Shown here one piece after another: positions 53,157 to 62,783 of a stretch of 64,000 nt of DNA. A program made the translations under genes and the position numbers. How positions within the stretch are numbered: position 1 is the first letter of the stretch; every line of letters starts with the position of its first letter. Source of the stretch: Runella limosa DSM 17973 (GTDB lineage Bacteria; Bacteroidota; Bacteroidia; Cytophagales; Spirosomataceae); contig NZ_KI519424.1 of NCBI RefSeq assembly GCF_000482465.1, positions 214,765 to 278,764 of the forward strand, read 5' to 3'. A model generated the notes under the pieces. The model ran no database searches. It saw only the letters and a list, made by a program, of their open reading frames with translations, and was not told the DNA's origin.

Positions 53157-53645
53157 TTAAGAGAAGTTAAGTTCCACAAATCCTTTATCAAATTTTTTAC
53201 CTGCTCTATTTGCTTTGGTTTTACCAAACCAGTTATTCCAGTACGCAAAATCCATGGATGTATGCAAATACTTTGAATGTAATTCAGGATAAACTCTAAT
53301 CGTGTAGGCATCTACCCCATATACTTCTCTAGCCCCCTGTAAACGAAAACGCTGTTCAATAAGCGTTTGATGTTCGTCATAGGTATCAAAATCAATAAGC
53401 GTCACAAAATCAATATCTTTGGGATTAGCTTGATTGCTGACAAAACTCCCATTTATCCAATGTGTAAACTTATTACTTACCGACTCTGTAAAGTCATTTA
53501 CAAAACGACAATACTGTTCAAAAATAATGCACCTAGTTGATTCTGGTTCAAACGAATCAACAAATGTATTTTTGAATGTCTCAAATGGTAAAACTATCCT
53601 TTGAGCAGGCAATAAGTTACCTCGTATATCAAAAGAAAATAACAT
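53157..53645 (-). CDS. Minimal nucleotidyltransferase-like protein (DUF6932-like)
   Basis: This 162-aa protein carries HWINGSFVSNQANPKDIDFVTLIDF (about residues 72-98), which fits the G-S plus DxD core of small nucleotidyltransferases of the DUF6932 kind. A later Asp in DAYTIRVYPE or MDFAYW may complete the site. Such proteins occur with small helical partners, as in MNT/HEPN-type modules. It lies next to the RT cluster. Substrate and role are not established. Confidence 0.68.
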   Translation of the reverse strand: MLFSFDIRGNLLPAQRIVLPFETFKNTFVDSFEPESTRCIIFEQYCRFVNDFTESVSNKFTHWINGSFVSNQANPKDIDFVTLIDFDTYDEHQTLIEQRFRLQGAREVYGVDAYTIRVYPELHSKYLHTSMDFAYWNNWFGKTKANRAGKKFDKGFVELNFS

Positions 53646-53682
53646 AATTATTTAATTGTAATAGTACAAAGATAACAAAACG

Positions 53683-56600
53683 TTAACTAAACAACTGTAA
53701 AATATCGTCCTTATCAAGCTTTTTGAGAAAACCAGCATCGGTCGAAATCAAATCATCGGCCAAGGCGCGTTTCCGTTCTTGGAGTTGCATGATTTTTTCT
53801 TCGATGGTGTCTTTGCAAATCATCCGATAAGCAAAAACCCTTTTGGTTTGGCCAATGCGGTGAACGCGGTCAATCGCTTGTTGTTCCACGGCTGGGTTCC
53901 ACCACGGATCTACGATATACACATAATCAGCTTCCGTTAAATTCAACCCAACGCCACCTGCTTTTAGACTCATCAAAAACACCCGACAGGTTTCATCACC
54001 CTGAAAACGGTTTACCCGTTCGGCACGGTCATTGGTTTGGCCGTCCAAGTATTCGTAAGGGATTCGGTCGCGTTCAAGCTTAACTTTGATGAGGTCAAGC
54101 ATTTTTAAGAACTGACTGAAAATGACAATCTTATGGTCTGAAGCATTTTCTTCAATTTCTCTAACAATTTCGTCCAACTTCACCGAATCGTTGCCATAAT
54201 CTTCATCATCGGATAGCAATGCGGGCGAATCACAAATTTGACGTAGTTTTAGTAATCCTTCCAAAATCAAAAACGACGCCTGTTCTCGGCCAACTTCGTC
54301 CATTTTTCCCGCAATTAAATCACGGTATTTGTCCTTAAAGGCATTATAAACTTTGCGTTGACGTTTGTCCATTTCACAAAACAGCACCGTTTCTGTCTTT
54401 TCTGGCAAGTCTTTGGCAACCTCTTCTTTGGTACGTTTGAGCATGAATGGATATACCATTCGGCGTAGCTCCGCAGCACGCGTTTTATCTTGGTATTTAT
54501 CAATTAATACCGCGTATTCGGCTCGGAAGAAATCTTCTGCCCCCAAAAAACCAGGGTTTAGAAAATCAAATTGGGAGTATAAATCAAAGGTATTGTTTTC
54601 AACTGGCGTCCCTGTCATCGTCAAGCGGTTTTTGGCGTTAATCAATTTCACCGCCTTCGCAATCATCGAATCGGGGTTTTTAATGGCCTGCGCTTCGTCC
54701 AAAATCACGTAATGAAATCGAAAATCCTGCAACAACTCTATGTCCGAACGTACGGAGCCGTAGGTGGACAAAATGATGTCGTATTTGTTAAAAACCCGCG
54801 TATTTTTGGTTCTTTGTGGCCCCGTATGGACGTACAAACGCAAATCAGGACAGAATTTAGCGGCTTCGGCTTGCCAGTTAAAAATCAAGGTTTTGGGTAC
54901 AACCACCAAATGAACCCCTTTCGGAAAACGATTTTTTTGTTCTTGCAAAAACGTCAGCATCTGTACCGTTTTCCCCAACCCCATGTCATCGGCCAAGCAA
55001 CCTCCCCAGCCAAATTCATCCAAGAAATTGAGCCACTTGTAGCCTTCTTCTTGATAAGGGCGCAACTGAGCTTGCACATTTTTAGGTAATGCAATGTCTT
55101 TTATAGCCCTAAAATCAAGCAACTTCTCGCGTTTATCGTCTAGTTCACGTAGCAATTTTGGATTTTCGATATACTCTTTGTAACGTTCCAAAATCGTAAA
55201 ATGCTGTTTCGACAAGCGGAGCGTGTCTTTCTTATCATCCACTTTTCCAAAACGAAACAACTGGGCGTACTGCGCAACCCACTCATCGGGCAATAAGCCA
55301 AAAGAACCGTCTTTTAACTCAACGTAATTTTGTTTCTTTAATATTGCCTTTCGTACTTGGGCCAAGGAGACAACCTGTTCGCCAAACGAAATTTCTATCT
55401 GTAAGTCAAACCAGTCGATTCCCGACGAGTTCTTAATTTTGAAGGTCGCCTTGTTGGGGTTGTATCTAAATTTTTTAAGGTTATTGAAGCCAAAAAGTTT
55501 GGCACCATGTTGGTTTAAGGCTTCATAAAACTGAAATAACCAGCCATTTTCCAAAACCGAATCGGCAGGCAAATAAAAATACTCGTCTGTTTGGTGGGCA
55601 AAATCAGGATGTTGACTTTGCAAAAATTGCACAAACTGTTCTTCCGCATCTCGGTCACGCCGCTGAATTTGCACGGTATTTTTATGGGCGTTCACGCGCG
55701 CTTGCCGAAAATCTCGCGGCAACTCTATCGACGCTTCATCGTCGCTGGAATATATAAAAGCGGGGATTATCAGCAAATTATCTTCAACCTCTTTCAAATA
55801 CACCCGACCTTCCTGCCATTCTAAATCGGCCTGGGTAATGGATTGGCCTTTGTCAAATTCTAACGAAAACTGATCGGCCAAAGGAATCACAAAACCATTA
55901 AAAAAGTCATCGTCTCGTACACTTCGTAGGCGAATAGCACCACCCAATTCCAAGAAATGACGGGCTACTTTGGCCGCCGCCGTTGACCGAAAACGGCACA
56001 GCAAGTTATCGGGCAGCACTACCAGCCAGTACGTTCCGACATCTTGTAATTGCTGAAAAGAAATTTGTTCGCCCGTTGGAAGCACCACAAATGCCTCCAA
56101 TAAAGTCTCTTGTCCCGTCCGAGAGAGTTTAAAATGCAAATCAAGCGGTGTTTCCGAAACCTTTACCGCATGACCCGTATTTCCGTAACTGTCATTTTTT
56201 TTGTTGACCCGAACCACTTTTTCCACCAACATCGGAAACAACTTCTCCAGCACCTTGCCCGTAATTTCCAATGCTTCGTCGATGGCTTCGCTGGTGTAGT
56301 TCAGGTTCCAAGAATTGGTCGAAATTTTATGCCCACGTTGTCGAAGGGTTTCGTGCAAAAACTCTTGTTCCAACAAACGGCTGGTTTTGATAATTTCTAA
56401 GTCTTCCGTTTGGGTAGTCGGGCGCTCTTTGTCTCCCCACGTACTGCGGGTGACGTTCGTTACTTTTCCTGATTTAGCATTGAGATTTCCCTTGGCAATT
56501 TCCAAGCGCATAAAGGGCAAGGTTTTTACCGAAAATTGCTCAAAAATATACACATAAACCAACTGCTCTTTGCCCGCATTTACGGGAACAAAAGGGCTAT

Positions 56601-57540
56601 TGGGCTTCACAGGCAGGGTATTTTTTAGAATATTGTTCCATTCTACTCCCTCAATGGGCTGAATGCTTTTATCCAACAAAATAATTTCTAACTCCCCTTT
56701 TGAATTGAATTTAAAATCAAACTTTCCCTCCAAATCATCTTCCAAGGTGTATCCATAACGCACCAATAAAGCGTTCTTTTCTGGGTTCCAATCCCGCAGC
56801 GTTTCGAGGTAATGCGCACCGTATTGTATTTTTAACCAAACCAATGCTCCCATCATGTGTTCGCACAGAGGCGTGCGAAGCTTTTGCTCACAACTGCACG
56901 ACAGATGGACACGCCCTTTTTCCAAACGCTTCACTGTCACGGCATATCGTCCGTCTTTTTTTACATACACATCCAACGTCTCAGAATCGTTTTCTTTCAA
57001 GACCGAAAACACATTCAAATAATGCCTGCGCCCCATCCAGTGCTGTGGAGAACAATGCCGTTGAATATAATGCTCCTCCAGCGACGGCATTTCAAGGGTA
57101 ATATCCGCCATTGAGTGTATGCCTTTATCCTGAAATTCAATGACTTTTGGCGCTTGTGGGCGTTTACCATTGGTCAGGTCAATAATCACCTTTTGAAGGT
57201 CTTGCACCGACGCTTTCGGTTTTTTATTGTCACGCTCAAGGTACTCATCCAATGTCAACGACGCCGCTACGGCGTGCTTGCAAGGATAATGCTCTGAAGG
57301 ACAATCACAATAACTTTGAACGCCCTCAGCATCGTCGAGGTTGACCAGTTCTAATTCATATTTTTCAAAACTAGACTGACTTTCAACTTCAAATTTAGCC
57401 CCATAATAATCTCCGTTGAAGGACGTCATTTTCACCCCTCCATTTCGGTAAATATCATTCCCTCGCTGCCGCACTGCCGTCGATGCTTCTCTTCGTAACG
57501 CTGCTAAACTCTCAAAAATAAGTCCTTTATAAAAAGCCAT
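53683..57540 (-). CDS. SNF2-family helicase with two SWIM zinc fingers
   Basis: This 1285-aa protein has two SWIM-type Cys/His clusters in the N-terminal quarter (YCDCPSEHYPCKHAVA near residue 80; LSCSCEQKLRTPLCEHMMGA near 220). A long spacer and a C-terminal SNF2 translocase follow: CLADDMGLGKTVQML (Walker A), LDEAQAIKNP (DEAQ), LTMTGTPVEN (motif III) and VEQQAIDRVHRIGQTKRVF (motif VI). It moves on double-stranded DNA and remodels protein-DNA complexes. It sits beside the RT/WYL/nucleotidyltransferase genes, but similar genes are common outside defence loci. Confidence 0.93.
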   Translation of the reverse strand: MAFYKGLIFESLAALRREASTAVRQRGNDIYRNGGVKMTSFNGDYYGAKFEVESQSSFEKYELELVNLDDAEGVQSYCDCPSEHYPCKHAVAASLTLDEYLERDNKKPKASVQDLQKVIIDLTNGKRPQAPKVIEFQDKGIHSMADITLEMPSLEEHYIQRHCSPQHWMGRRHYLNVFSVLKENDSETLDVYVKKDGRYAVTVKRLEKGRVHLSCSCEQKLRTPLCEHMMGALVWLKIQYGAHYLETLRDWNPEKNALLVRYGYTLEDDLEGKFDFKFNSKGELEIILLDKSIQPIEGVEWNNILKNTLPVKPNSPFVPVNAGKEQLVYVYIFEQFSVKTLPFMRLEIAKGNLNAKSGKVTNVTRSTWGDKERPTTQTEDLEIIKTSRLLEQEFLHETLRQRGHKISTNSWNLNYTSEAIDEALEITGKVLEKLFPMLVEKVVRVNKKNDSYGNTGHAVKVSETPLDLHFKLSRTGQETLLEAFVVLPTGEQISFQQLQDVGTYWLVVLPDNLLCRFRSTAAAKVARHFLELGGAIRLRSVRDDDFFNGFVIPLADQFSLEFDKGQSITQADLEWQEGRVYLKEVEDNLLIIPAFIYSSDDEASIELPRDFRQARVNAHKNTVQIQRRDRDAEEQFVQFLQSQHPDFAHQTDEYFYLPADSVLENGWLFQFYEALNQHGAKLFGFNNLKKFRYNPNKATFKIKNSSGIDWFDLQIEISFGEQVVSLAQVRKAILKKQNYVELKDGSFGLLPDEWVAQYAQLFRFGKVDDKKDTLRLSKQHFTILERYKEYIENPKLLRELDDKREKLLDFRAIKDIALPKNVQAQLRPYQEEGYKWLNFLDEFGWGGCLADDMGLGKTVQMLTFLQEQKNRFPKGVHLVVVPKTLIFNWQAEAAKFCPDLRLYVHTGPQRTKNTRVFNKYDIILSTYGSVRSDIELLQDFRFHYVILDEAQAIKNPDSMIAKAVKLINAKNRLTMTGTPVENNTFDLYSQFDFLNPGFLGAEDFFRAEYAVLIDKYQDKTRAAELRRMVYPFMLKRTKEEVAKDLPEKTETVLFCEMDKRQRKVYNAFKDKYRDLIAGKMDEVGREQASFLILEGLLKLRQICDSPALLSDDEDYGNDSVKLDEIVREIEENASDHKIVIFSQFLKMLDLIKVKLERDRIPYEYLDGQTNDRAERVNRFQGDETCRVFLMSLKAGGVGLNLTEADYVYIVDPWWNPAVEQQAIDRVHRIGQTKRVFAYRMICKDTIEEKIMQLQERKRALADDLISTDAGFLKKLDKDDILQLFS

Positions 57541-57576
57541 GAATATTGTAATCTCGTCTAAACTGTACTATTTTTT

Positions 57577-57876
57577 CTACCCACATTCTTCTAAACACGC
57601 TTCGGGCAAGTCATAAAGTTGATTTTCAACTTCTTTCATTTTAGGGAAATTGGTCGTATCAGGTAATACCCCGTAACGAAATGTGAGTTCTGCCAATTCA
57701 TATTCGACGTTTTCTTTGGTTGCCCAGAGCAACGGAAACGCCACCCGAACTTGATACACTGTCCCTTCAATCACCTCATAGGGCGGTTTTTTGTAGAGGG
57801 TTGCAATATGAACCCGTACTTTATCTCCTACTTTGAAAGGAGACACTATTTCTGTTTGTGGAAATATCACTTTCAT
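57577..57876 (-). CDS. Conserved hypothetical protein
   Basis: This 99-aa protein contains FKVGDKVRVHIATLYKKPPYEVIEGTVYQV, a small SH3-like or KOW-like beta-barrel segment. The longest frame starts at 58026 but its first 50 residues overlap the divergent gene and look non-coding, so the ATG at 57876 is chosen. No family recognised; 36 bp after it lies the SNF2 gene. Confidence 0.6.
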   Translation of the reverse strand: MKVIFPQTEIVSPFKVGDKVRVHIATLYKKPPYEVIEGTVYQVRVAFPLLWATKENVEYELAELTFRYGVLPDTTNFPKMKEVENQLYDLPEACLEECG

Positions 57877-57965
57877 AATTGCGCGAATAACGATAAAACA
57901 ACCCACCTTTGCAACGAAGTTCCGCACGGAATCGTAATATTGTACAACATCCATCAACGAACCAA

Positions 57966-58808
57966 ATGCTGCGAACTCTATTCTTTGTTTTGTTTTGGGC
58001 AACCCTCCTTCCTGCTTCTTACGCACAAATCGACGACTATTACACTCCCCGAAGAAAGAGTAGTCCGATAATTTTCAACCACCCTGATTTGATAAAAGTT
58101 GACAACCATTGGTACATGGGCCTCGAAGGAGGAGGAAAATGGATGGGAACCCATCTCAGTAGTTCGTTAACAGGGCTTATTGGGTTCCAAAAATCGGTCA
58201 TTGATGGATACGCAGCGGCGCAATTTGGCTACTTGCACCACCTCAAATGGGGCATCGAAACGGGTTATATTCGCAATCCTTCGCGCATGGTATTGGCCAT
58301 CAATAGCGCGCGTCCTTTTGTATATCGGATAGAAGATTTACAACATAGCATTCCTCTCCGCTTCAAGTGGCGGGTATTTCGACTTGGCAGAATCCAAAAA
58401 AAATCGGGCATGTACGTTGGGACAGGATTTGTCTGGACACCCACCCGAAATCGTACCCAACTCAATCAATTTGACTTGGCGGGGCTGGCGCGGGTGAGTG
58501 GTTCGCGAACCCAATTTGATACCCTAACTGTTGAAAATTTCGCTTACACGACGGGCAAAGCAAAACTCGAATGGGAAGGGAATTTGGAGTTTGTTGGGCG
58601 AATTTCTCAGCATTTTGAGATTGTTGCCTACGGCCGAGCTACCCTTGCTCCTGCCTCAGGTATTGAGTCACGTACTGAACTGTTTGTCAATCGTATTTCT
58701 CAAAGTACTTCCGTTGCCACATTAAAACCAATGACGTACCAATTTGGCATTACCTTTCGGTATTTATACGGCTTTATGAACACCTACCGAAGCACGTATG
58801 AAGAATAA
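57966..58808 (+). CDS. Outer-membrane protein, hypothetical
   Basis: This 280-aa protein has a signal peptide (MLRTLFFVLFWATLLPASYAQ) and barrel-like strands (AAAQFGYLHHLKWGIETGYI, LRFKWRVFRLGRIQKKSGMYVGTGFVW, YQFGITFRYLYGF). The C-terminal MNTYRSTYEE is polar. The ATG at 57909 would put 19 unrelated residues before the signal peptide, so 57966 is used. Function unknown. Confidence 0.72.
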   Translation: MLRTLFFVLFWATLLPASYAQIDDYYTPRRKSSPIIFNHPDLIKVDNHWYMGLEGGGKWMGTHLSSSLTGLIGFQKSVIDGYAAAQFGYLHHLKWGIETGYIRNPSRMVLAINSARPFVYRIEDLQHSIPLRFKWRVFRLGRIQKKSGMYVGTGFVWTPTRNRTQLNQFDLAGLARVSGSRTQFDTLTVENFAYTTGKAKLEWEGNLEFVGRISQHFEIVAYGRATLAPASGIESRTELFVNRISQSTSVATLKPMTYQFGITFRYLYGFMNTYRSTYEE

Positions 58809-58812
58809 AATG

Positions 58813-60126
58813 CTAATTATTTCTTTTGCGCGTCCACACAAACATCCCCAACGAAACAATAAGCATCCCTAAAAACAGTAAGCTTAGGTACAGGTTGTAA
58901 TACACAATGGCGACCAAACAAAGCACCGCAAGCCCCAACGCCAAAAGAGGCACCCACGGATAAAAAGGTGTTCGGTAGGGTCTTTCCAATTGTGGCTCAG
59001 TTTGTCTCAAACGAAACAAACTCAATAAACTCGTCAGGTACATCACCATTGCCCCAAGTACTGAAAAAATGATAATTTCATCAGTTTTACCCACAAAAAG
59101 AGCCACCAAACCCACAACTCCTCCCGCTAATAATGCCCAGTGAGGGGTTCGAAAACGTTGATTTAAAGCGGCTAATTTGTGGGGCAAATAGCTCTCGCGC
59201 GCCAACGCATAAATTTGCCGTGAATAGCTAATCGTATTGCAGTGAAAGGAAGCAAGTAGGCCAAATAACCCTAAACTTGCAAAAAGCTTAGTCCACGCGT
59301 TATTTCTCCCCAAAGTAATGGAAAGCGTCTCTGGCAATGGATAATCCATGTCAATCAACGTCCGCCAATCGGTAGCCCCGCCACTCAGCACCATCGTCCC
59401 CAAGGCCAGAATAACGAGCGTCAAAATACTCAAAATATACCCTTTGGCAATGGTTCGTTTGGGGTCTTTGACCTCTTCGGCGACCATGGCAACTCCCTCA
59501 ATGGCAACGTAAAACCAGATAGCAAAAGGCAAGGCTTCGAAAACACCTCCAGCAGTAATGGGGGGATTGTGCGCCACAAAATTTTCGGTTTTATAAAACG
59601 GCCAAACTAATCCCATAAACACCAGCAGTTCTACTACCGACAACGCCGTGATAACCAAAGAGAAATTGGCCGAATCGCGCATTCCGAACAGGTTGATTGC
59701 GATGAATACAACGTAAGTGCCAACAGCTACGCCCATCACCGACAAATCGGGGTGTAAAAAATGGGCATAACCGCCTAATGCAAACGCGATAGCAGGAGGC
59801 CCCATGACAAAATCAACCAAGGTGGCAAACCCCGCTACAAAGCCCATGATGGGGCCAAAAGCTCGAAAGGCATAACTAAATGCCCCGCCTGCTTCGGGAA
59901 TAGCGGCGGTGAGTTCGGTATAGCTAAAAATAAAAGTTAGGTAAAAAACAGTGACAATGAGCGTTGCCACCAAGAAGCCCAAAGTACCTGCGACGGCCCA
60001 GCCGTAATTCCAACCAAAATAAACACCCGATATAACCAGACCAACGGCAATGGCCCAGAGTTGGGGCGTGGTGATGACTTTATGAAGCGTAGGAGTTGGT
60101 TGTGAAGGCGGCTCGTAGGTGGGCAT
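58813..60126 (-). CDS. APC-family permease, ethanolamine-permease-like
   Basis: This 437-aa membrane protein has about 12 helices. The first helix region AIAVGLVISGVYFGWNYGWAVAG and YTELTAAIPEAGGAFSYAFRAFG match amino acid-polyamine-organocation transporters, with closest resemblance to ethanolamine permeases. No ethanolamine ammonia-lyase genes are in the window, so the substrate is uncertain. Confidence 0.82.
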   Translation of the reverse strand: MPTYEPPSQPTPTLHKVITTPQLWAIAVGLVISGVYFGWNYGWAVAGTLGFLVATLIVTVFYLTFIFSYTELTAAIPEAGGAFSYAFRAFGPIMGFVAGFATLVDFVMGPPAIAFALGGYAHFLHPDLSVMGVAVGTYVVFIAINLFGMRDSANFSLVITALSVVELLVFMGLVWPFYKTENFVAHNPPITAGGVFEALPFAIWFYVAIEGVAMVAEEVKDPKRTIAKGYILSILTLVILALGTMVLSGGATDWRTLIDMDYPLPETLSITLGRNNAWTKLFASLGLFGLLASFHCNTISYSRQIYALARESYLPHKLAALNQRFRTPHWALLAGGVVGLVALFVGKTDEIIIFSVLGAMVMYLTSLLSLFRLRQTEPQLERPYRTPFYPWVPLLALGLAVLCLVAIVYYNLYLSLLFLGMLIVSLGMFVWTRKRNN

Positions 60127-60170
60127 AGTAAAAAATGGTTCTGTGGGTAATCCACAGAACCAAAGTAACC

Positions 60171-60902
60171 CTAAAAGTTAGGTTTGAGCAAGTATTTAGC
60201 GTAGAAATCGTCAATGACTTTTACTGCTTCCTCGGCGGTATCTACCACGCTAAACAGTTTTAAGTCTTCGGGATTGATATTACGTTCGGTTTCCAGCATG
60301 GTGTCTTTTATCCAATCAATCAGTCCCGACCAATAACTTCTTCCCACCAACACAATCGGGAAACGCCCGATTTTCTTGGTTTGAATCAAGGTCAAGGCTT
60401 CAAAAAGTTCGTCCAATGTTCCGAACCCTCCAGGCATTACCACAAAGCCCTGAGCGTACTTGACAAACATCACTTTCCGAACAAAAAAGAAATCAAAATT
60501 GATGTTTTTGTCGGCGTCGATGTACAAGTTAGAATGCTGTTCAAACGGCAGAACAATGTTCAATCCTACCGATTTTCCCCCTTGTTCAAAAGCCCCTTTG
60601 TTACCCGCTTCCATGATACCAGGGCCACCGCCTGTTATCACACCATATCCGTGGCGTACCAATTTGGCCGCAATTTCTTCCGTCATTCTATAATAAGGAT
60701 GGTCGGGCTTGGTTCGGGCCGAACCAAAGATTGACACACAAGGACCAATCTTTGCCAACTTATCGAAACCTTCTACAAACTCGGCAAGTACCTTAAATAT
60801 TACCCAAGAATCGGCTGTTTTTATCTCGTTCCAATTGCGATCTTCAAAAGCTACACGAATCCGATCTTCTTCATTTAATGCTTCAAATTCTGACATACTC
60901 AT
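60171..60902 (-). CDS. LOG-family protein (nucleotide 5'-monophosphate phosphoribohydrolase)
   Basis: This 243-aa protein has the LOG signatures ITGGGPGIMEAGNKGAFEQGG and VMPGGFGTLDELFEALTL (PGGxGTxxE active site). Family members split nucleotide 5'-monophosphates into base and ribose phosphate, as in cytokinin activation. ATG codons at residues 1 and 3 are both possible. It is divergent from rpiB. Confidence 0.93.
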   Translation of the reverse strand: MSMSEFEALNEEDRIRVAFEDRNWNEIKTADSWVIFKVLAEFVEGFDKLAKIGPCVSIFGSARTKPDHPYYRMTEEIAAKLVRHGYGVITGGGPGIMEAGNKGAFEQGGKSVGLNIVLPFEQHSNLYIDADKNINFDFFFVRKVMFVKYAQGFVVMPGGFGTLDELFEALTLIQTKKIGRFPIVLVGRSYWSGLIDWIKDTMLETERNINPEDLKLFSVVDTAEEAVKVIDDFYAKYLLKPNF

Positions 60903-60994
60903 TTTGGTTTTTTAGGGTTGTTCTTAATGAAGACATCCGTACCTTTGCGGTAGGGATTACAATAACGAAAACTTTTCTAAAAATAGTTCTATAA

Positions 60995-61429
60995 ATGGCT
61001 AAAAAAATTGCAATTGGAGGCGACCACGCAGGTTTCCCCCTAAAACAACCGTTGGTAGATTGGCTTATTCAACAAGGATATGAAGTAAAAGATTTTGGTA
61101 CATATAGTGCCGACTCCGCCGACTATGCCGACTTTGCGCACCCTGTCGCACTAGCTGTAGAAAGTGGTGAATTTGAGGCAGGTGTGCTTGTATGTGGCAG
61201 CGGGCAAGGCGTGGCTATTACGGCCAACAAACACCAAGGGATTCGTGCGGCGTTGGTATGGGACAAACCTTTGGCAGAACTTGCACGTCAGCACAATGAT
61301 GCCAACATCATCTGCCTTCCTGCACGTTTTATCAGTCAGGAAGTAGCTTTTGAATGCGTTAATCTCTTTTTAAATACTGCGTTTGAAGGCGGTCGCCACG
61401 CAATTCGCGTTGGGAAGATTTCTTGTTAG
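60995..61429 (+). CDS. rpiB: Ribose-5-phosphate isomerase B
   Basis: This 144-aa RpiB interconverts ribose 5-phosphate and ribulose 5-phosphate. IAIGGDHAGF (Asp10, His11), Cys67 in VLVCGSGQGVAI and the HNDANIICLPAR segment are present. A strong terminator follows within 30 bp. Confidence 0.97.
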   Translation: MAKKIAIGGDHAGFPLKQPLVDWLIQQGYEVKDFGTYSADSADYADFAHPVALAVESGEFEAGVLVCGSGQGVAITANKHQGIRAALVWDKPLAELARQHNDANIICLPARFISQEVAFECVNLFLNTAFEGGRHAIRVGKISC

Positions 61430-61435
61430 CTGTGC

Positions 61436-61464
61436 GTCAGGTTGCTCACAACCTGACTTTTTTT
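61436..61464 (+). terminator. rpiB terminator
   Basis: GTCAGGTTG and CAACCTGAC form a 9-bp stem with a CTCA loop, followed by seven T. Confidence 0.88.
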
Positions 61465-61468
61465 AGAA

Positions 61469-61498
61469 GTGCGTCGGGGTGTGAGCACCCCGACGCAC
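61469..61498. repeat. 13-bp-stem hairpin (GTCGGGG type)
   Basis: GTGCGTCGGGGTG and its complement with a TGAG loop, 8 bp from the stop of the next convergent gene. No T tract on the minus strand. Shares the GTCGGGG core with the hairpins at 28081, 35106 and 48978. Confidence 0.65.
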
Positions 61499-61505
61499 AC
61501 GTCAT

Positions 61506-62744
61506 TTATTCATAAAAGAACAAATAGCCCAGTAATATCCCCGCAATTACTCCTACAAAATCGGCTATGAGCCCCGCGACAATCGCATAGCGGGTGTTCT
61601 TAATTCCTACTGATCCAAAATAAAGGGCAACGATGTAAAAAGTAGTATCAGTCGAACCTTGGAAAATACATACCAATCGACCAATGAACGAATCTGGACC
61701 AAATTGCTTCATGCTATCAATCATCAACGCCCGCGCTCCGCTTCCGCTGAGTGGCCGCATAAGTGCCACGGGAAGTGCTTCCGTAAAATCAGTATTGACA
61801 CCCATCAATCCCACTACCCATTTGAAACCGTCTATCAAATAGCTCATGGCACCCGCATTTCGGAAAGCGCTGATGGCCACCAACATGCCAATAAGATAAG
61901 GCATAATTTTCACCGACGTTTCAAAGCCTACTTTTGCCCCTTCAATGAAGGTATCAAAAATATTGACTTTCCGAACTAACCCTCCTACGAGAAACGAAAC
62001 GATGATTGACATCAAAATCAGGCTTCCCGTTATTTTTGAAAAGGTTTCAAGCCCTTCTTTCGACAGACCAGATAAATACCAAAGAAGCAGTGCAATGCCA
62101 AACGTGATACCACCTAACCACCCGATGACCGTTCGGTTCCATAAGTTGATTCGTTGGTAAGAGCCCACAATTAGAATACTCACCAGCGTCGTTACGTACG
62201 TACCAATCAAACACGGGATAAAAATATCCGAAGGATCTTTCGCCCCCAAAATCGCCCGCTGCGCCATAATCGACAACGGAATAATGGTCAGACCCGAGGT
62301 GTGCAATACCAAAAACATGATTTGGGCATTGGAAGCCGTGTCTTTGGACGGATTCAGCTCTTGCAAGCTTTGCATGGCCTTGAGACCAAAGGGCGTAGCG
62401 GCGTTGTCCAGCCCCAACATATTCGCCGAAAAGTTCATAATCATCTGCCCATTTGCAGGGTGATTTTTAGGAACTTCGGGAAACAGTTTATTAAAAAATG
62501 GCCCGATGATACGTGCCATGAAGTTGATGGCTCCCGCTTTTTCGCCAATGTTTAGAATCCCCAAAAAGAAGGTCATCACCCCCGCCAATGGCAACGCAAT
62601 GTCCATCACGGCCACTTTGGCCGAGTCGAACATCCCCTCCACCATGAGTTTGAAAATTTCGGTGTCGCCCAAAAAGATTAATTTTAGCAACGCCACCACG
62701 AACGCCACGACAAAAAATGCCGCCCAAATGTAATTCAATGCCAT
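61506..62744 (-). CDS. SpmA/SpmB-like fused membrane protein (nucleoside-recognition domain)
   Basis: This 412-aa integral membrane protein is the fused form of spore-maturation proteins SpmA and SpmB found in many non-sporulating Bacteroidetes. The SpmA half carries MNFSANMLGLDNAATPFGLKAM and LVLHTSGLTIIPLS. The SpmB half carries IMPYLIGMLVAISAFRNAGAM, MRPLSGSGARALM and CIFQGSTDTTFYIVALYFG. The role is unknown outside sporulation; the domains resemble nucleoside transporters. Confidence 0.9.
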   Translation of the reverse strand: MALNYIWAAFFVVAFVVALLKLIFLGDTEIFKLMVEGMFDSAKVAVMDIALPLAGVMTFFLGILNIGEKAGAINFMARIIGPFFNKLFPEVPKNHPANGQMIMNFSANMLGLDNAATPFGLKAMQSLQELNPSKDTASNAQIMFLVLHTSGLTIIPLSIMAQRAILGAKDPSDIFIPCLIGTYVTTLVSILIVGSYQRINLWNRTVIGWLGGITFGIALLLWYLSGLSKEGLETFSKITGSLILMSIIVSFLVGGLVRKVNIFDTFIEGAKVGFETSVKIMPYLIGMLVAISAFRNAGAMSYLIDGFKWVVGLMGVNTDFTEALPVALMRPLSGSGARALMIDSMKQFGPDSFIGRLVCIFQGSTDTTFYIVALYFGSVGIKNTRYAIVAGLIADFVGVIAGILLGYLFFYE

Positions 62745-62783
62745 AGGTATAGGGTTTAGGGACTACGTTTATAAGCAAATGTA

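Noticed and set aside
61506-62744. SpmA/SpmB fusion as evidence of sporulation
   Set aside because: Such fusions are widespread in Bacteroidetes that do not sporulate, and no other sporulation gene is present.
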